64,000 bases of DNA from Dermatophagoides farinae (Eukaryota > Arthropoda > Arachnida > Sarcoptiformes > Pyroglyphidae), in the NCBI RefSeq assembly GCF_024713945.1, contig NC_134679.1, positions 4,717,001 to 4,781,000 on the forward strand, written 5' to 3'. Both the position numbers and the translations under genes were made by a program. The notes beneath the pieces were generated by a model. The model saw nothing but the letters and a program-made list of their open reading frames with translations, did not search any database and was not told the DNA's origin. Shown piece by piece: positions 26,501 to 42,600 of the stretch. The first letter of the stretch is position 1, and each line of letters begins with the position of its first letter.

Positions 26501-27559
26501 TTCAGCCACGTATATATATATAATAGAACATGATGATACCGGGTTTGTATGTGAACAGATGAATGATAGAAAAAAAAATGGAATATCGAATGAAAGAAAA
26601 AACAATGGCATGTATGGAATTTCAATTTAAATTCACCCCAAAAATACACACACACACACACACACACATTGAGTGTATTCATTGATATCATTTGTTGTCA
26701 TCATCAACATCATCTTCTTGATCTTAGTGAACTTGGTCATAATATTTTTTTGTCTCAATAGGTTTTTCGATGAAAAAAAACTAATAATTTCTATCAGTGA
26801 AAGTTAAAATTCAGAATATATTGAATGATAAAACAAAAAAAGTTTTATGTTAGTGAATGAGTGAAGATTCTTCACTAAAGAATAAGAATCACTTGAATTT
26901 GACTCATCATTAATTTACTATTCACGTATTCAACAACAACAACAACAACAACAACGTTGTGACTATTGGGAATGTGATTTAAATGTGATATATATCCATA
27001 ATAGAATAATTATATCCAACATTCAACACACTGGATTATCGATCTAGAATTTTTCATTTAACAGCTTTTTTCCAATTACAAATTGTATGAGCAGAAGAAT
27101 AAAAATTCTAGCCTTGTCAAAAAAAAAAAAAATTTTTTTTCGTTGTTTATTTCCAGAATCATCATGGCTATTTGACAGACGCACGCATTTTACAAGAATT
27201 TTTTTTTTTTGGTTTTCAAGAAAATTGAAAAAAAAATTTCAAAATGTTTAAGTGATTTTTTTTTTGTTTTTTACCGAAAAGATTTTTGAGAATTTTCTTT
27301 CTCTCTCTCTCTCTCTGACATCTCGTCATCATCTTTATTGTAAGCTGTTATTTCACATACATCCGATCAATTTAGTTAAGTATAGTATTTGTAGAATCCT
27401 GTTTGTTTGATTTTTTTTTGTCTTTTTTTTCCATGGACACTGAAAGAGAAAAAAAGACTGATTTCATTTTCATTCTCGTTGATGGTAACATTACATGTGA
27501 TGTTACTAAATCTATTGGATTTTTTTCTGGTTTCAAATTGAATGAATATAAATTATTAT

Positions 27560-27622
<63 letters not shown>

Positions 27623-30600
27623 ACTCACAACAATAGCCAATCCATAACAATGTAACTAGTCTACGGAACCAATAAATTTATCGGTCCAATCCATCAACCA
27701 ACCAACACACACACACACATACAGAGAGATAGACAAGGATGGCTTTCAAAAAAAAAGTTATAAATCGATCACTATCAATGTGAATGAAAAAAAAATTATT
27801 CCAGAAAAAAAACTATTGATTAAGTGATTTTTATTTCTACATTCTTGATCATATGAATAAACTTATGGATGATTGGTAGTTATAACAACAACAACAACTC
27901 AATAATAATAATAAATCGATTCTATTAACGATTCTTTATCATCATTTCGTTTTTTTTTCTCATCAAACTTTCCATATCAAGAAGGTAATTCTCTCTCTCT
28001 TACTTTTCACTGTCATCATCTTTTTGAATTTTTTTTTGTTTTGATCATTTTTAGATACGGTTGTTTTTATAATAGTGACTTTCAAGATGATGTCAAGATT
28101 AGATCAAAAAGAAAAAAAAAGTTTCACATGTGATGTGTGGTGCTGGTGGTGGTGGTGGTGGTGTCAATACTACTACGATGATAGCATTCTAATTTATTTA
28201 TTTTCTTTTTCCACACCATTTCATCGTTGTCGTACAACAACAACAACAACAACAACGATGAAAACGGTGAAAAGTTGTTGACAACAACCTCTCTTGTATA
28301 TATTATAATATCTGGAAAAAAAGTGATAGTTTCACAATGATTAGCTCGAATGATTGATGAAATGTCAGGTATGATGAAAAAAAAATTGTACCACCCTTTT
28401 TTTCCTAAGTTTTTTTTCTGATGCTTACGATCCATTTTCCGTTATTTTTTTTCTTTTTATTTTTCAATTGATTTTTTTTCTTCTTTTTTCTGGTTAAACT
28501 TACATGGCCAAAAAAAAAAAAAATTGCCTATTTCTATTTTTATCTAGCTCATTGAATTCGCATAGTGAGAAAAAAAATCTTGTTTTTCTTTATTGTTATT
28601 AAAAAAAAAAAAATTCGTTGCATTCACAATAATGATAACGACAACAACCAGCAGCAACAACAACAACAACAAGAATTACTATGGATACAGCTAGACATAA
28701 GGATGAATTATTAATGATAAATTGTAGTTATGATCCTTTTACCATTCATTTGGCTGTTGTTGTTTATTCGAATAGAAAAAAAAAACATTAAAAAACACAC
28801 ACACATGCACATTTACTTTGAGTTTTATTTTTTTTCTTTTGTTTTGTTTTGTTTTGTTTTATTTTACTCCCTATATGACCATTTTCATTCATTTATATTA
28901 TTATCCATCCAGATCAGAGAATAAAACTTGCCGTCATCGTGGTTGTTGTTGTTGTTGTTGTTGTTATATGATGTAAAAAATGCTTCAATGTTCAAATGTA
29001 TTATAACCCTCGGACAAGAGATAAAAAACACACAAAAACGACCATCATGTTGTTTGATGATGATGATGATGATGGAATCCTTGAAAAAACATTGTGAAGT
29101 GTCTTATGTAATGAATCTTTCCAAAAAATAAAAACACACACACATAAACATTACATGTAGTTGGAAAAAAAGGTTCAAAAGCAATATGAAATCAGTTTCA
29201 TGCTAACATGATTTTCATTCATTGAAGTTCAGGTTCTCTGATTCTACCAAAAAAAAAACCATATTCGAGACATAATGCACACACACACTAACAATGATAA
29301 ACCACCATCATCATCATCATCATCGTTGTATTTCACTCAAAAGCTTGAAATATTAAAAAAGAATAAAAAGATGTATGAAAAAAAAATCAGCTTTTTACGA
29401 AACTTTTTTCCTGCCGCATTTGTTTCTCCATTGATTGCAATGGTGACGATTGTGACGATTTCTCTCTCTCTTTTTTTTCTCTTTATATTATCTTCGGAAG
29501 CGAAAAAAAAGTTGTCTAGCTAGAAAAAAAACATTGATTTTTCTCTGTTGCTGTTGGTAGTGTTGGTATGGACCATTCATATCCCCAAACGATTAATGTA
29601 TTCACGGTTTGCTTTTATAGTGCTTTTTCAAGTTTTTCTTTTTCATCATCTCTTTTACTTTCTTTTTCCTTTCGTCCATGTTGTTGTTTTTAATCCTCAA
29701 TTCGGGCCATATTGTTTTTCATTATTTTCAATGGCAATAGTTTATATTTGTTTGACATAATGCATGTGATTCGAATGGTTTTTTTTTCTTCGTTTTGTTT
29801 TGTTTGGCGCGACATCAGTTCAAATCAATTGGATGCCAGTTGTTTTATATGTTTTCATTTCTATATATATATATATGTGTGTGATAGAGAAAGGAATGAC
29901 CATTTTGTGTATAGGAATTGAAAGCAAAAAAAAAAAAAAAAAAAACAAAAAACACGAAAATCAATACTAGAGGCAATGAATGTATTTTTTTTTTTTAAAG
30001 AAAAGAAAACAACATTCCATTACAATTCTTTTTTTTTCATTGAAGCATTGAATTGTGACAATAAACATTCCATTCGCCTGTTGGCCTGTTTTTTTATTGT
30101 TGTTGTTGTTGTTATTGTTGTTGCAATGGTCATGATTTTCGACAAGAAAAAAATAATTGAAAATTATTCTATCGTTTGTGTGTGTTGGACTGCATTATTT
30201 CATTCATATATGATGCGATGAAAAAAAAAGAATATTATCATTCCAAATGATTGATGATAATTGATAGTGATTCAATTTCATTTCTCATCATCGATACATT
30301 CACTGTTTTTTTTTTGATTTTTGATTTCACTTTTTCTTTTTACTAATAGTTATGGTTAGATTCAATTTCATCGTTTATATTTACACATCTGATTCTCTTG
30401 ACATTTATCTGTAATTTTGACTGAATTTTTCTTAATTGATATTGAGATTCATTAAATAAAAATCATTTTTTTTCTATTTGGATGTACAAATTTCACACCG
30501 ATTTTTTTTTCACTGGATAAAATAAAAGAATCCATTCTCTTTCAAATTGATTATTATTATTATTATCATCACCAGGAAAGAAAAATGAGGCAACAATAAC

Positions 30601-33600
30601 AGTATTCCGGATGTTGGCCACCGGCCGGTAACTTGCTTATTGTATTATTCAACTTACAGTATGTTGATGATGATGATGATGATTTGTTTGCAACAGAAAG
30701 AATAAACATATGCAGGCAAGAAAAAAAAGAAGTAAACATTTAGCCAACAAACACACACACACACACACAAATACACGCAAACACAAACATCAAAAACGAA
30801 AAACAGGCTAAAATTTTGCCTGAAAAAAACACTATCAAATGACACGGTGACAAACTGATTTAGTCAGAAACCCATAACCATAAAGAATACTGAAAAAGAA
30901 TCGAATACAAAAAAAAAATAACACCAACAATTTGACTGGTGAATGTGTGTTTGTGTATTTCCATTCACATTCCTTTTTCTTGGTGACGAAGAATTTTTCT
31001 TTCTTTCTTTCTTTTCCTCTTCTTTACTAAAGGCATATATTTTTTTTTCTTTATCATTCTAGTGTTGAGTAAACACACAATAGACATGATGTTCCCGTTA
31101 TCAGATGTTTTATAACTTACAATTTATACATACACAGAATATACAAAATACAAACAGGCAACCATCAACAACAACAACAAAAAATGATGATGATGACGAT
31201 GATGATGATGTTGAAAACCTTAATGATGACATTTTATTTCTATTTCTTTTTTGTTCACTTTATTCGTTTTGGTTATTCGTACGGCAGCAACAGCAAAAAA
31301 AAAAAAAAAATTTCGACCATTATGACCATAATAGTTTCGTCTAGTCTCGTTTGTTTCATTGAAACCAGTATTCAGTTTCCATTATAATTTTATTTTTCCA
31401 TTCTTTATTTCACAAAATGATATGTGATGACAAATACGGGCATAAAGATGTTTGAAGATTATTATTGAAGAATTCAAGATTTTGGGTTTTTTTTCTGCTT
31501 TCTTCACAACACAATGTTTTCGGTTTTCGGTCTATTTATATTGTTGTTGAACATTTGAAAATGAACAAAAAAAAAATAAAATAAAATAAAAAATTTGTCC
31601 GACCAACCGAATGAATGCTACAGCCATAGATGCCAATATTACCCAAAGGAAAAGACATCTGTAAATGTGTGTGTGTGTGTGTATGTTAAACAGGAATCGA
31701 ATTCTCATTTGTAATTCTAAATTGTGTGTGTGTGTGTTCATATATTCCTGATTTTGGCTATTGTTTAGTCAAGTTTCTTTTCTATTCAGCCAAAAAAAAT
31801 TCTTAATATCATTATCATTTTCATTGATATAATGAAGAACAAGATGAAAAAAAAAATAAAAATAAAAACGAATTCAAAATAAAACAGACAAAAAAAAATA
31901 AACATCGATGATAATAATGATAGGATCTTAGAGATTTATATTTATTTATTTTTATTTTTATTTTGCCAATTCAATCACTTGTCATCAATGTGTCTTTATG
32001 TTCATCTTTTTTTTTACTGAAATGGACATTGTGAATTCAGGAAACAAAATAGTGTGATGAAAATGTGAAATTTGTGTGTGTGTGTGTGTGTGTGCGGGTG
32101 TTTGTCCCATTCAATCAATAATGTATGCGAATTCATTTATTTATTTATTCATTCACATTTTATGTTTTATTTTTACTTTTCTTAATTTTCTCGGATGGAT
32201 TTTCCTTTCTTTTTTACATTCATTCATTCAATTCAAATCTCATGATGATGTCGAATGATTCAAGAATTATTATCAAGAATCTAACTTATTTTTTTTTTGT
32301 TTTTCTCTCTGCCCATTTTGATGATCCACAATGATATAGTAGTGATGTGTTTTGTTTTCTTGATAATTAACTTTTACCATTCTGATGGTTATTGTTGTTG
32401 TTGTTGTTGTTGTTGCTGTTGTTGTCGGTTGATGATATAAAAATGAAAATTGGATGATTATAATGATATTATTATCATCATCATCATCATCATTACAGCT
32501 TGGATTCATCTACTATCATTGTCTGATGGTTATATCTTTCTAACTTGATGATTTTTTTTGTTTTGTTCTGTTCTGTTTTGTTTTGTTTTGTTTGGTTGCC
32601 ACCTTATGGATGATGTCCCATTTGGGGTTTTATTTTTTTATTTTTTTTTTGTTTTTGTCATCATTGAATCACTACTATCTGTGTGTTGTAGTGGTATTGT
32701 TTTTTTTTAATTAATAATTGTTTTATTTTCCGGATAACAAACAAATAAACAACATTTCATCATTGGCTCAAAAATTTTCTTTTGAAATTTTTTTTTTTTT
32801 TGGTTTTCCCAAAAGCTTTTTGTTGTTGTTGTTCTTCATTCATTTGTTTGATTAATTTAGTTGAATTGTGTATGTGTCATCTCTTTGATTCATTATCATT
32901 ATCATTATCATCAATTTCATAGAAATGGTTCTTGATTTTTATTAGCTTGGCATCCGATACAAGAATTCAAATTGATAAATTATTCTTCTTTTTTTCTGAT
33001 GATAAAAAAAATATAATTCTTTTGAATCATAAAAATTTTTGTTTCATAATCATTTCTTTACTCAAATTTTATTCAAGGTTTGGATAAAATTTTGCTCAAC
33101 AGAAATGAATTATTCAAAAAAAAAATCTAAACACATGCAATGAAAAATTTTGTCGACAAAAGTGCAAAAATTTATTTGAAATATTGGCCAGGGAAAACAA
33201 AATGTTCATCACCTGAACCATATTACATTCCTCATCAGAATGATAAATCAAGAAAAAAAAATTATTCATGATTGAGCAATTGAAATCGATTTCATTTCAT
33301 CCATTTAAACGAATTTCGTTTTAATCATCATCATAATCGTCATTTGAATTTAAATTGAAATTTCCAGTCAAACAAAAATAAATAAATAAATAAAAAAAAC
33401 GAAAACTAAATTGAATTTCAAATGATCATAATAAATGTTTTTGATTTTTTTTGCATCAAAAACTCATTTAGTTTATATGATTGGCCGGTTTTGTTTTGTT
33501 TTATTTTTTTTTTTTTTTTTTTGTTTCGAAATTGTATTCACATCACACAACTCTTTTAGTTCATCGTCATCTTATTAATTCAAATTCTATCAAAAAGCTA

Positions 33601-36600
33601 ATATACTAAAAGCAATGGTTCTAGTTTTTTTTTGTTTTTGTTTTTGTTTATTTTTGTTTTGTCCATTACCTTTCAACAAAAAATGTTATCTATAATTGAT
33701 TGAGAAATTGATTTGATTCAAATTTGCTATACTCGTTGAATTGTTTGCTGTTTTTTTTTTGATTGTTGTTGTTGTCTTTCAATGATAATAAAAAGAATGA
33801 TGATGACGTCGATGATGATGATGATGATGATGATGGTTGAATGGTGGAAGCTTTTTGTTGTTGTTGTTTGAAAAAAAAATCTTTACAGACGATCTGCATT
33901 AAGTTGACTTCCGGTTTTGCTGTTGTCGTCGTCGTTGTTGTTGTTGTTAAAGATAATGGCGTTGTGTGTGATTGCTATGTAAACTTTTAAATTTATACTA
34001 GGCTCATATCAAAAACTTTTACAATAATAAAAATGATGATGATGATGATGATGATGATTTTACCACGATATTTGACATGATTCTGGTAGCTGCTAGCAAA
34101 CCGCTAATCTGTATAAAAATGTTTTTTTATTTTTATTTTCATTCATTCAATGTAAAATTTGATTGGTTATACACTGTACTATAGTGGTAGTTGTTGTTGT
34201 GTTGTTGTTGTTGATTTAATGTCAATTACACAATAACCACCATGATCATGATCATGATGATCATCATCAAAAAATAAATGGTCAACACTTTTTTTTAAAC
34301 ATTGTCATTCACTTTGAAAGGCCATAATCATGAATGAATGTGTAACGATAGAGTGAAAAAAAATGATAATAATTTCAACTAATTTCAACAACTAAACAAA
34401 CAAACACCACACACACAGAGAGAGAGAAACACTTGAAAAATCAAAAATAGACTTTACAAATATATTCAGACTCAACATATACATAGAACTATTCTTTTTA
34501 TCTGAACACACACACACAAATAACTAAAGAAGACAATTGTAATGAGATGACAACGACCAGTTTAGAGACGAATGAACAATAACAACAAAACAACAAAAAT
34601 TGGACACACACACACATAGGAATTATATTATTTTTATTTAGATTACATAATATATTGATGATTGTGGTTGGTTGTTGTGGTGAAACTTGATCGATGCATA
34701 ATTGTTGTTGCTTTTGTTGTTGTTGTTGTTGTTGGATTTTGGAGATTCTGGAGATTCTTTGTTGTCGTTGTTCAGTAATAATGTTGCTTCATTATTCGAT
34801 GGCAACTATTTTACTGAATTGAATTTGTTGGAAATTTATTTCAACATTACAATGGTTAGATTAATTTTGATTGTATAAAATTCAATGCATCCACAAAATA
34901 CACTATATTCAAGACTGAATGAATGAATCCATCTAGACACTCTATCCAGCTTGTTGACTTTTATATTTCATAATCATAATTTCTCTTCGTTTGTGTGTGT
35001 GTGTGTGTTTATGAGTGTAGAATATTTTTGAAGTATGAGGTATAGTGCCTCGAAAAAAAAAAAATACTGTAACAATAAAATTGACGACGCCGCTTATTCT
35101 TTTTCATATCATCATCATCATCATTGAATTCGTTGTGTGTGTGTGTGTTTGTGTATGAATTGATTAAAATCGAAACAACCACCATCAATAAACACACAGA
35201 CACAAATACAACAACCAAGCCATAAACTAAAATAAATTCTATACGATAGTGACGTAATCAAGTCACGCCTCTATTCTTGAGACTTTCAGTATTTTTTTTT
35301 TTTTTTTTTTTTTTTGGTTCGTTTTATATACTATTGCCGCTATCGTGGTTCTACGATACGTTGTACTTGTACACCGTCTCACCATATCTTCAAAGGTTTT
35401 ATTTTTGTCATTATCAACTGCATGGCTGGCTGTTTGTTTGGCTAGCTGTATTCTGTCGTTCTGGTATGGTTTTTTGTTTTTGACGATTATTACTTGCATA
35501 TATCTTTTATGCGTTTTTATTTTCAATTTTTTTTTATTCCCTGGATCGATACATCTGCAAAATGCAGCTGTTTGCTATAACGGTAGACAACTACCATCAT
35601 CATCATCATCATCATTTACAATATGGTTCTTAGATCAATTTCTAGCTGATGGTTTTCAATATAAAAAAAAAAATTAAACATGGCAACCAAATAAAAAATC
35701 AGAACAATAGAAAAAAAAACTTGTTTATGTCACAACAATACACCTGAAAGTTTTTTTTTGTATATATGTGACAAACACATGTGTGATTCATTTTATTTTA
35801 AAATGATGATTATAATTTAAATAATTTTTTGTTTTGTTTATCGTTTTGAATTATGAACAAACACACACACACACACACACAACAACAAACAATGTCATTT
35901 GACATGTTAGAATGAAAATAAAAATGATGAATGATCCAAAATGACATATATCTTTCCCCTTATAGATAATGCCCTTCTTTTTCCTAAAAATTATTCCGTA
36001 TAATCTATACTCGATTCTTTTTATATTCTGATTTTATGGAATAATAACAATAGTAACAATTCATCTTACCAATTCAAAGAATGAAATATATCAGCGGGCA
36101 GTCATTTTTTTTTTTTTTTTTTGAATGTAGGCCAATAACAATGTTGATTGTAAGGAAAGAATTTCAAAATGCACACCCATGCAGAACCACATAATATATT
36201 ATCACACACATACACACACACACACACACACAGGAATACACAAATACATCAGCCTAAGCATTTCAAGTCATTCAATTTTTTTTTGGATATCTTTTTTTGT
36301 GTGTGTGAATAGCAAAGATTTGATGAATCACCACCACCACATTTATTGTTCATGTATAATATGTCCAAGTGGAATTAAAAGAAAAGAAAACAGAAAAAAA
36401 GCCAAACATGTATCCATCAAAATTGTTCTTAAGTTTTTAGTTAAGTTAAACACACACATACACACACATTATCACTTTTACATTTCCATGATTATCATGT
36501 CCTGCATTCATTCATCACACTTATGGATTCAGCTTTTAGTGATATGATGTTATATAATTCATAAAATTGATCTATTTTTCACGTATACGTAGGTCATTTT

Positions 36601-39600
36601 TTATTTTTATTTTTTTTGTCATCACCATACTATGTGTTGATGATTTAATGTACCATTATATGATATGATTGATTTGTAACTATAGAATCATAACACAATG
36701 ATGGTATCACATAAATATCGATCAATATCAAACATTTTATCTGGTCCTACATTTTTCAACAAAAAAAATGGACACTGTGTGTTTGTTATAGTTGATTTGA
36801 TAGTTTGAAATATAGTGTGTATTTATTGTGCTATGATTATTATTATTATTATTAAATCACATTCTTTCAATATTGTTTCCAATCGATCAGATAATTTTTT
36901 GATTGTAATCGATATAATGGCAGCACACTTAGTGCAATAATGTATGTTTGTGTGAAAAAAAAGAAAAAGAAAATATCAAGTGATTGGGGTGGTGTATTTC
37001 ATTTCGGGATTGCCACCGCTATTTTTTTTATTTCGGGCGAAACCCTAAAACAAATTTGTGAAAACAATAGCAAAATACAAAAACAATTTGTGAATGAATG
37101 AAATTAATCTGTACATATTAATTTTATGGCCATTTTTTTATGTATTTGAATTAAACCTTCACAAATGATCATGATGATGATGATGATTATATCGTAGTAT
37201 TAAGAATCACACAGACACACACACACATACACATTAATCGAATCAAAATGGTTGAGAATAAAATAGATCTGGAATAGATAGTAATGCAAAAAAACTATGG
37301 TCGAAAAAAAAATTGATCCAATTCTATTCATGAATGTCAATGTAAAGAGTTTTTTCTCTATTGGACATGTTTCGCCTCATCATCATCAATGGTAAATATG
37401 TCAACTTCAATTGGTTCTCATATTTAGGGGGTGGGATGGTGGAAATTTTCGAATTGAATTTTTTTTTTTTTTTTTGGTTGGAAAACTGAACAGTTTTTGT
37501 TGTTTGTTGTCAATTTGAATTACTCACATATACCCCAAAGAGAAAGATGTATAAAATTAGGACAATTTTTTCATTCATTTATTTGTGGAACATATTGTGT
37601 TGTTGTCAGCTTTTATTCTGTTTTTTTTCCTGAATTCTCTTAGCATAGTTTTTTATTCACCGTATTATTGCCAATTCAGCATATTTCAAAATTCAAATTG
37701 TTCATTCATGATGACGATGTACACGATGTTGACCATTCAAAATAAAATGTTTGAATGCATCATAATTGATCACTGCATTATTTGTGCCAATCAAGTTCAT
37801 CATCATCATTCGATTTTGATTATCGTTATGGTTGCTGGTGCTACTGTCACCATGATTAATATGATTATCATCGTTAGCATATACTAGGGCACCTTTCAAA
37901 CATATGAATACTTCATGATGACCAATTTTTGTACATTTAACCGGATCTACATTTTGTTCTTGTCGCTGGTTGTCATTCATAATTATTGTCTGCTGATCGA
38001 CATTAGCACGAATCCAATTAATTTGAATATCATGTGTTAGAATATAACCACCATCAAGTATTAAAATAAATTCAGTAAAATTTAGATGATTTTGAGCTAT
38101 CAATAAAAAACCATTAATACTGACAATACCAACATTGACGTTATAATTTTGATCATTATTCTGTAGGATTTGATCTAAATTGATCTGATTGGTAGTTTGT
38201 AATTGAAAATTTCCAAATTTAATGGTATGTTGTTCATCATAATTTGTGTCAACGTCACGAAGTTTACCACGTTCAATGACAAGAACATTTTGGCCATCTA
38301 CATTGGGAATGATCATTGTCACAGGACCATATATGAAATTTTCATTTTGATCATCAACAATAGTGACACCATATAATTGATTACCATCACTTACTAGATA
38401 GGCTCCTGGCGGGCGTGATGATTTTTTCAATTTATCAATAATATCACCATCATCATCATCATCATCATCATCATGAATGTCTGTCATATTTTGTTGTTGA
38501 GATTTTGACGGTGTCTTTGGTGGTAAAATAATTTGATCATCATTTTCCATAAATCGATACAAATTATCACGATCATGACCAATCAATGGTAAAATGTCAG
38601 CAATAGATAAACCGCCCATACAACTATGAACATTTTTCAATTCAAACCAATTATTATTATTATCATTTTCCACATTCATATTGTCATTTCGAATCTGACC
38701 TTTACCATTTACAAATATGGTTTTATCAAAATATAATCCTTGTCCAATTTCATCATCACCATCACACATTTTCTTTGAGAGTCGTGAATCAAATGTGTGT
38801 GTGTGTCGAATACAAAATGTTTGCTTCCGGTTCGTTGCTTTTCTTTTTCTTTTTGGTTTAGAATCACAAATCAATCAATCACTTTGACAAGTTTGGTTAT
38901 TACTATTTTCCTTGATCATTTTTTTCTATATGTATGTGTTTTTTTTCATGTTCGAAAAAGAATTAAATGAATTTTTTTTTTTTGATTCGATTTAATTCAA
39001 TGGAACCCAAGAATTTCGAATAATAATAATAAAAACAAATTAGAAACACATTGCATTATTGTGTGTGGTCACAATTTAGGTTTTCATAATACACAAAATT
39101 TTATTTTTTCTTCTATGAACAACATTGACCAAAATGAAATGACCAGAACAGAATAGATAAACATCAATCAAACTGTTCATTATTGAAGGTACGATCATTC
39201 AAATAATAAACTCATTTCATCGCTTTCTTTCGGTGTTGTTTGATGGCAGTGCAGTAATAAATTGAAATGTTATCAAATTTTCATTCTCTAATATTCAACG
39301 ATGATGATGGTGATGGTGATTATGGCAAGGCCTAAATAATAATATATAATATATTTATTTTGTTTCAAACCGATTCGCAAATATATTTCCTCTCAATTTA
39401 TGATGGCTCGTAGATGATGATTAAGTTTTTTTTCAGTTCTCTTTCGCTTATGATGATGAAACAAAAAGGTTCATTTTTATTTTGTCATCGTTTGTTTGAA
39501 GGTTTCATCTTTACCCACAAATGTGTGTGATTTCAATCACCCACATTTTTTTTTTTTTTTGATGTAGTTCCAATTCATTTTTTTTTGTTTGTTCATTGCT

Positions 39601-42600
39601 CTCTGGTTTTTTTCTGTTGTGTTTGGATCAATTAATTTTTTATTTTCACATGAATTCTATATATGGTGGTTATATTTGCGTTTTTTCTTCCATCTTTTTT
39701 TCATCTATGTGTCTTTGTTGTTTGGAAGACTTTGTGTGTGTGTGTGTGTGTGTGTGTGGCACACAATCATAATCACAATTCACCAATTTGTCCTAGAATC
39801 AGAAGAAAAACAAAAACTATTGAACCAAAATCTCCTGGTAATTAATGGATTTATTATTTTTTTCTTTCTTTCTTTTTTTCTTCACTTTACTATTCTCAAT
39901 TTACTTGTTCCATTCATTCATTCATTCATTTATTGAGTTCTTTTCATCATCATCAATGGGCAAAATTGAAGAAAAACATTTCATTTCATTTCATTTTAGA
40001 TTCGTATGACAGAATTGATTGGCCCCCATAGGATGGAATTTTTTCAATTTTCATTTTTTTTTCTTAACGAATTCCATTATTTGAGCACCAATCCAAAATC
40101 GAGGTCATTTCAATGTCATGTCAAATTTTTTTTTTTCATTCACTAAACTTAATACAAAATATATATATGGTTTGAAAAATCATTTCTTATGGTCTATCGA
40201 ATCAAAATAATAAATGTCAATTGAAATGATCATGTCTGTTTGTGCTTATGTGTCATTATATGGGCCATCTTTTATAGTGTGTACCAAATATTGGAAAAAA
40301 AATGAAATGAAATGATTTTTTGCATATAAATACATTTAAGATTGAAAATTTCAAATAAAATCTTCATTTCAATCACAATCATTCATCTTGTTTATACAAA
40401 CATAGGATGTGTGTGTGTATGTGTGTGTGTGTGTGTGTGTTCATTAAATCAAATAAGAAAAAATAAAAAAAAACACGAATGAGTAAATCAAATGAATGAA
40501 TGAGTTCATCATTAACGATAATTCGTATGCGTGTATACAATGAAAAATAAACTTGTTCAAGTGTGATGAAATCATTTTCCGCCATCATCACAGCATATAT
40601 TGAGTATTTTTTTTTGTCATTATCATCATCATCATCATCATATTCTTTAAAGATTGGTTTTACGAATTCGATATATACACCGCATATACGCGCACATACA
40701 CATACAGACAGGGAAAAATGTATTTTTTCATTCTTAGAGTGAACAAATAAAGCAGAAAAATAGTGAAGAAAAAAAAATCCTTTTCAATTCGTCAAGAATT
40801 TGCAAAAAAAAAAAAAAAAAAAAATGAGAACCGAATTCAACTCTATTGTCATATCTGGAGAGAATTCCTTTTTTTCATCACATATTCTCTAGATAAATTC
40901 AGTCATAAACTTTATCATCATTGCGACGAAAAAAACATCAAACAAATGAATTCATTCAGTTTGTTGATGTCAATAACTATAGAAAAAAATTGGATCTAAT
41001 TGAATTCTTTTTCTTTTCTTTTGCTCTATTCAATCGTTAATTCAAAATGAAATCGATTCAAAATGCTGATTAACATCCAAACGCACAATGATGATGATGA
41101 TTATGATGATCACTATGATTTGAGTTGACTTTGAATTTGAATGAAAAAAAAAATTTCATTTCGAATCTAAATATAATGAAGACTTTTTTTGTATGAAAAG
41201 TTTTTTTTTTCTTACTTGAATTTAAAGATTTGCAAATTTTGTCAATTTAGCATTTTTTTTTTTTAAACAAAACGAATGAATTGAATTATTTGAAAATAAA
41301 ATGTAGGCGGAATTCAAAATGCTAATGAGTATAAATGATGAATGCAAAAATTTTCCATAAAATGACATTGTCATCGATAGATTTAACTTGAATGATTTTA
41401 ATGTATCTGATTTTTTTTTATTTTTGGTTCGTAATAAAAATACTTTTTACTATCTACTTTTATTGTTTCAGCAATATTATATAGTAACATGCATTTTTTT
41501 TTGTCGATTTTTTTTATTTTGAATTTTTTTTTCCCCAAAAAATCTCCAGTTGAATGGTTCAACATATGATGGATCAATGATGACAACATTGGGCGGTGTT
41601 GGACATAATATTGCCGAATCAATACAACGTTTACGGGAACCATGTTTATTTATAACAGCTGTTGGCCAAGATCAACCAGGTCAGATGATCATTTCTTCAG
41701 CCGCTACCGCTATCAATGATAACAATAATCGGGTAAATTTTGTATTGAGGTTCAATTTTGTTTATTTGTAAGATGTCACATGCACACACACACGCGATAA
41801 TAAAACAGGAATCGAGATCGAGATAATATTAAATTTCTTTTCAATTTAAATAAAATTTATTTGTAACAAACGAAATTCTATATTAACAACTGAAATCGAC
41901 AGAAAGAAACCGAAAGAATTTTTTTTTCATTTTTTCATCACATTCATTATTTGTTGTTGTTTTTTTTTCATTCCTTATCATTTTATCAAGGCGATGGCTG
42001 ATACAACAACGAATATACGTTCATTGAAACAATTACCAACACCATCTTGTACGGTTATCATTGATGCACAAGGTGAATGTCGTATGGTTGTTGGAGATTT
42101 TCGTGCTAATCAATGTATTGATAAAAATTTTGTAAGTCAAAAAAAATCAAAAATCAAAAATCAAATTTCCATATCTCTCTATTTAATAATTCAAATCGTT
42201 CATCATTTAAATGAATTTTTATGCATGTATTATTATATAGCTAGCGGCAATACCGATTTTAAAAATTTAAAAACATTTTTGTTTTTCATCATCATAGAAT
42301 TTATCATCATCATCATTATTATTAATTTGAAAATCAAATTGAACCAGAAAAATATATTTGTTTTTTGTATTGTTCTCTGGAAATGAAAATATCCGTTTGT
42401 TTGGATCAGTGTGATTTGTTTGTTTTTTGTTTTTTTTTTTGATCAAATTTTCTTTTCTCTGTTTTGCTCATTTGTTCATTTGATTTGATTTTTTGGCAGG
42501 TATCTAGATTTGAAACACAATTAAAACAGACATCCATTGTAATTATTGATGCAAATATTCCGACCGAAACAATGAATTACGTATGTCAACTTTGTCGACA

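Larger units (their letters stand above)
16426..41549 (+). other. Giant intron 6 (25.1 kb) with antisense nested genes
   Basis: It has donor GTAGGT and acceptor ATCTCCAG, phase 0. Two antisense genes lie inside (tetraspanin 20703..22126 and an Asp/Asn-rich protein 37702..38874). The rest (16.4-20.7, 22.1-37.7 and 38.9-41.5 kb) is poly-T/poly-A, (CA)n, (GAT)n, (GTT)n and (CAA)n sequence, where I see no further coding exon, tRNA or transposon. Confidence 0.75.

Noticed and set aside
27540-27650. His/Thr or Val/Cys repeat protein
   Set aside because: Pure translation of the (CA)29 microsatellite.
35263-35677. Overlapping frames on both strands, one of 110 aa with membrane-like stretches
   Set aside because: Neither shows a family motif; both end in simple repeats; composition is that of the intron.
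42132-42386. Apparent extension of exon 8 past 42131
   Set aside because: GTAAGT at 42132 is a strong donor and the extension loses the PfkB pattern; exon 9 at 42500 restores it in phase.
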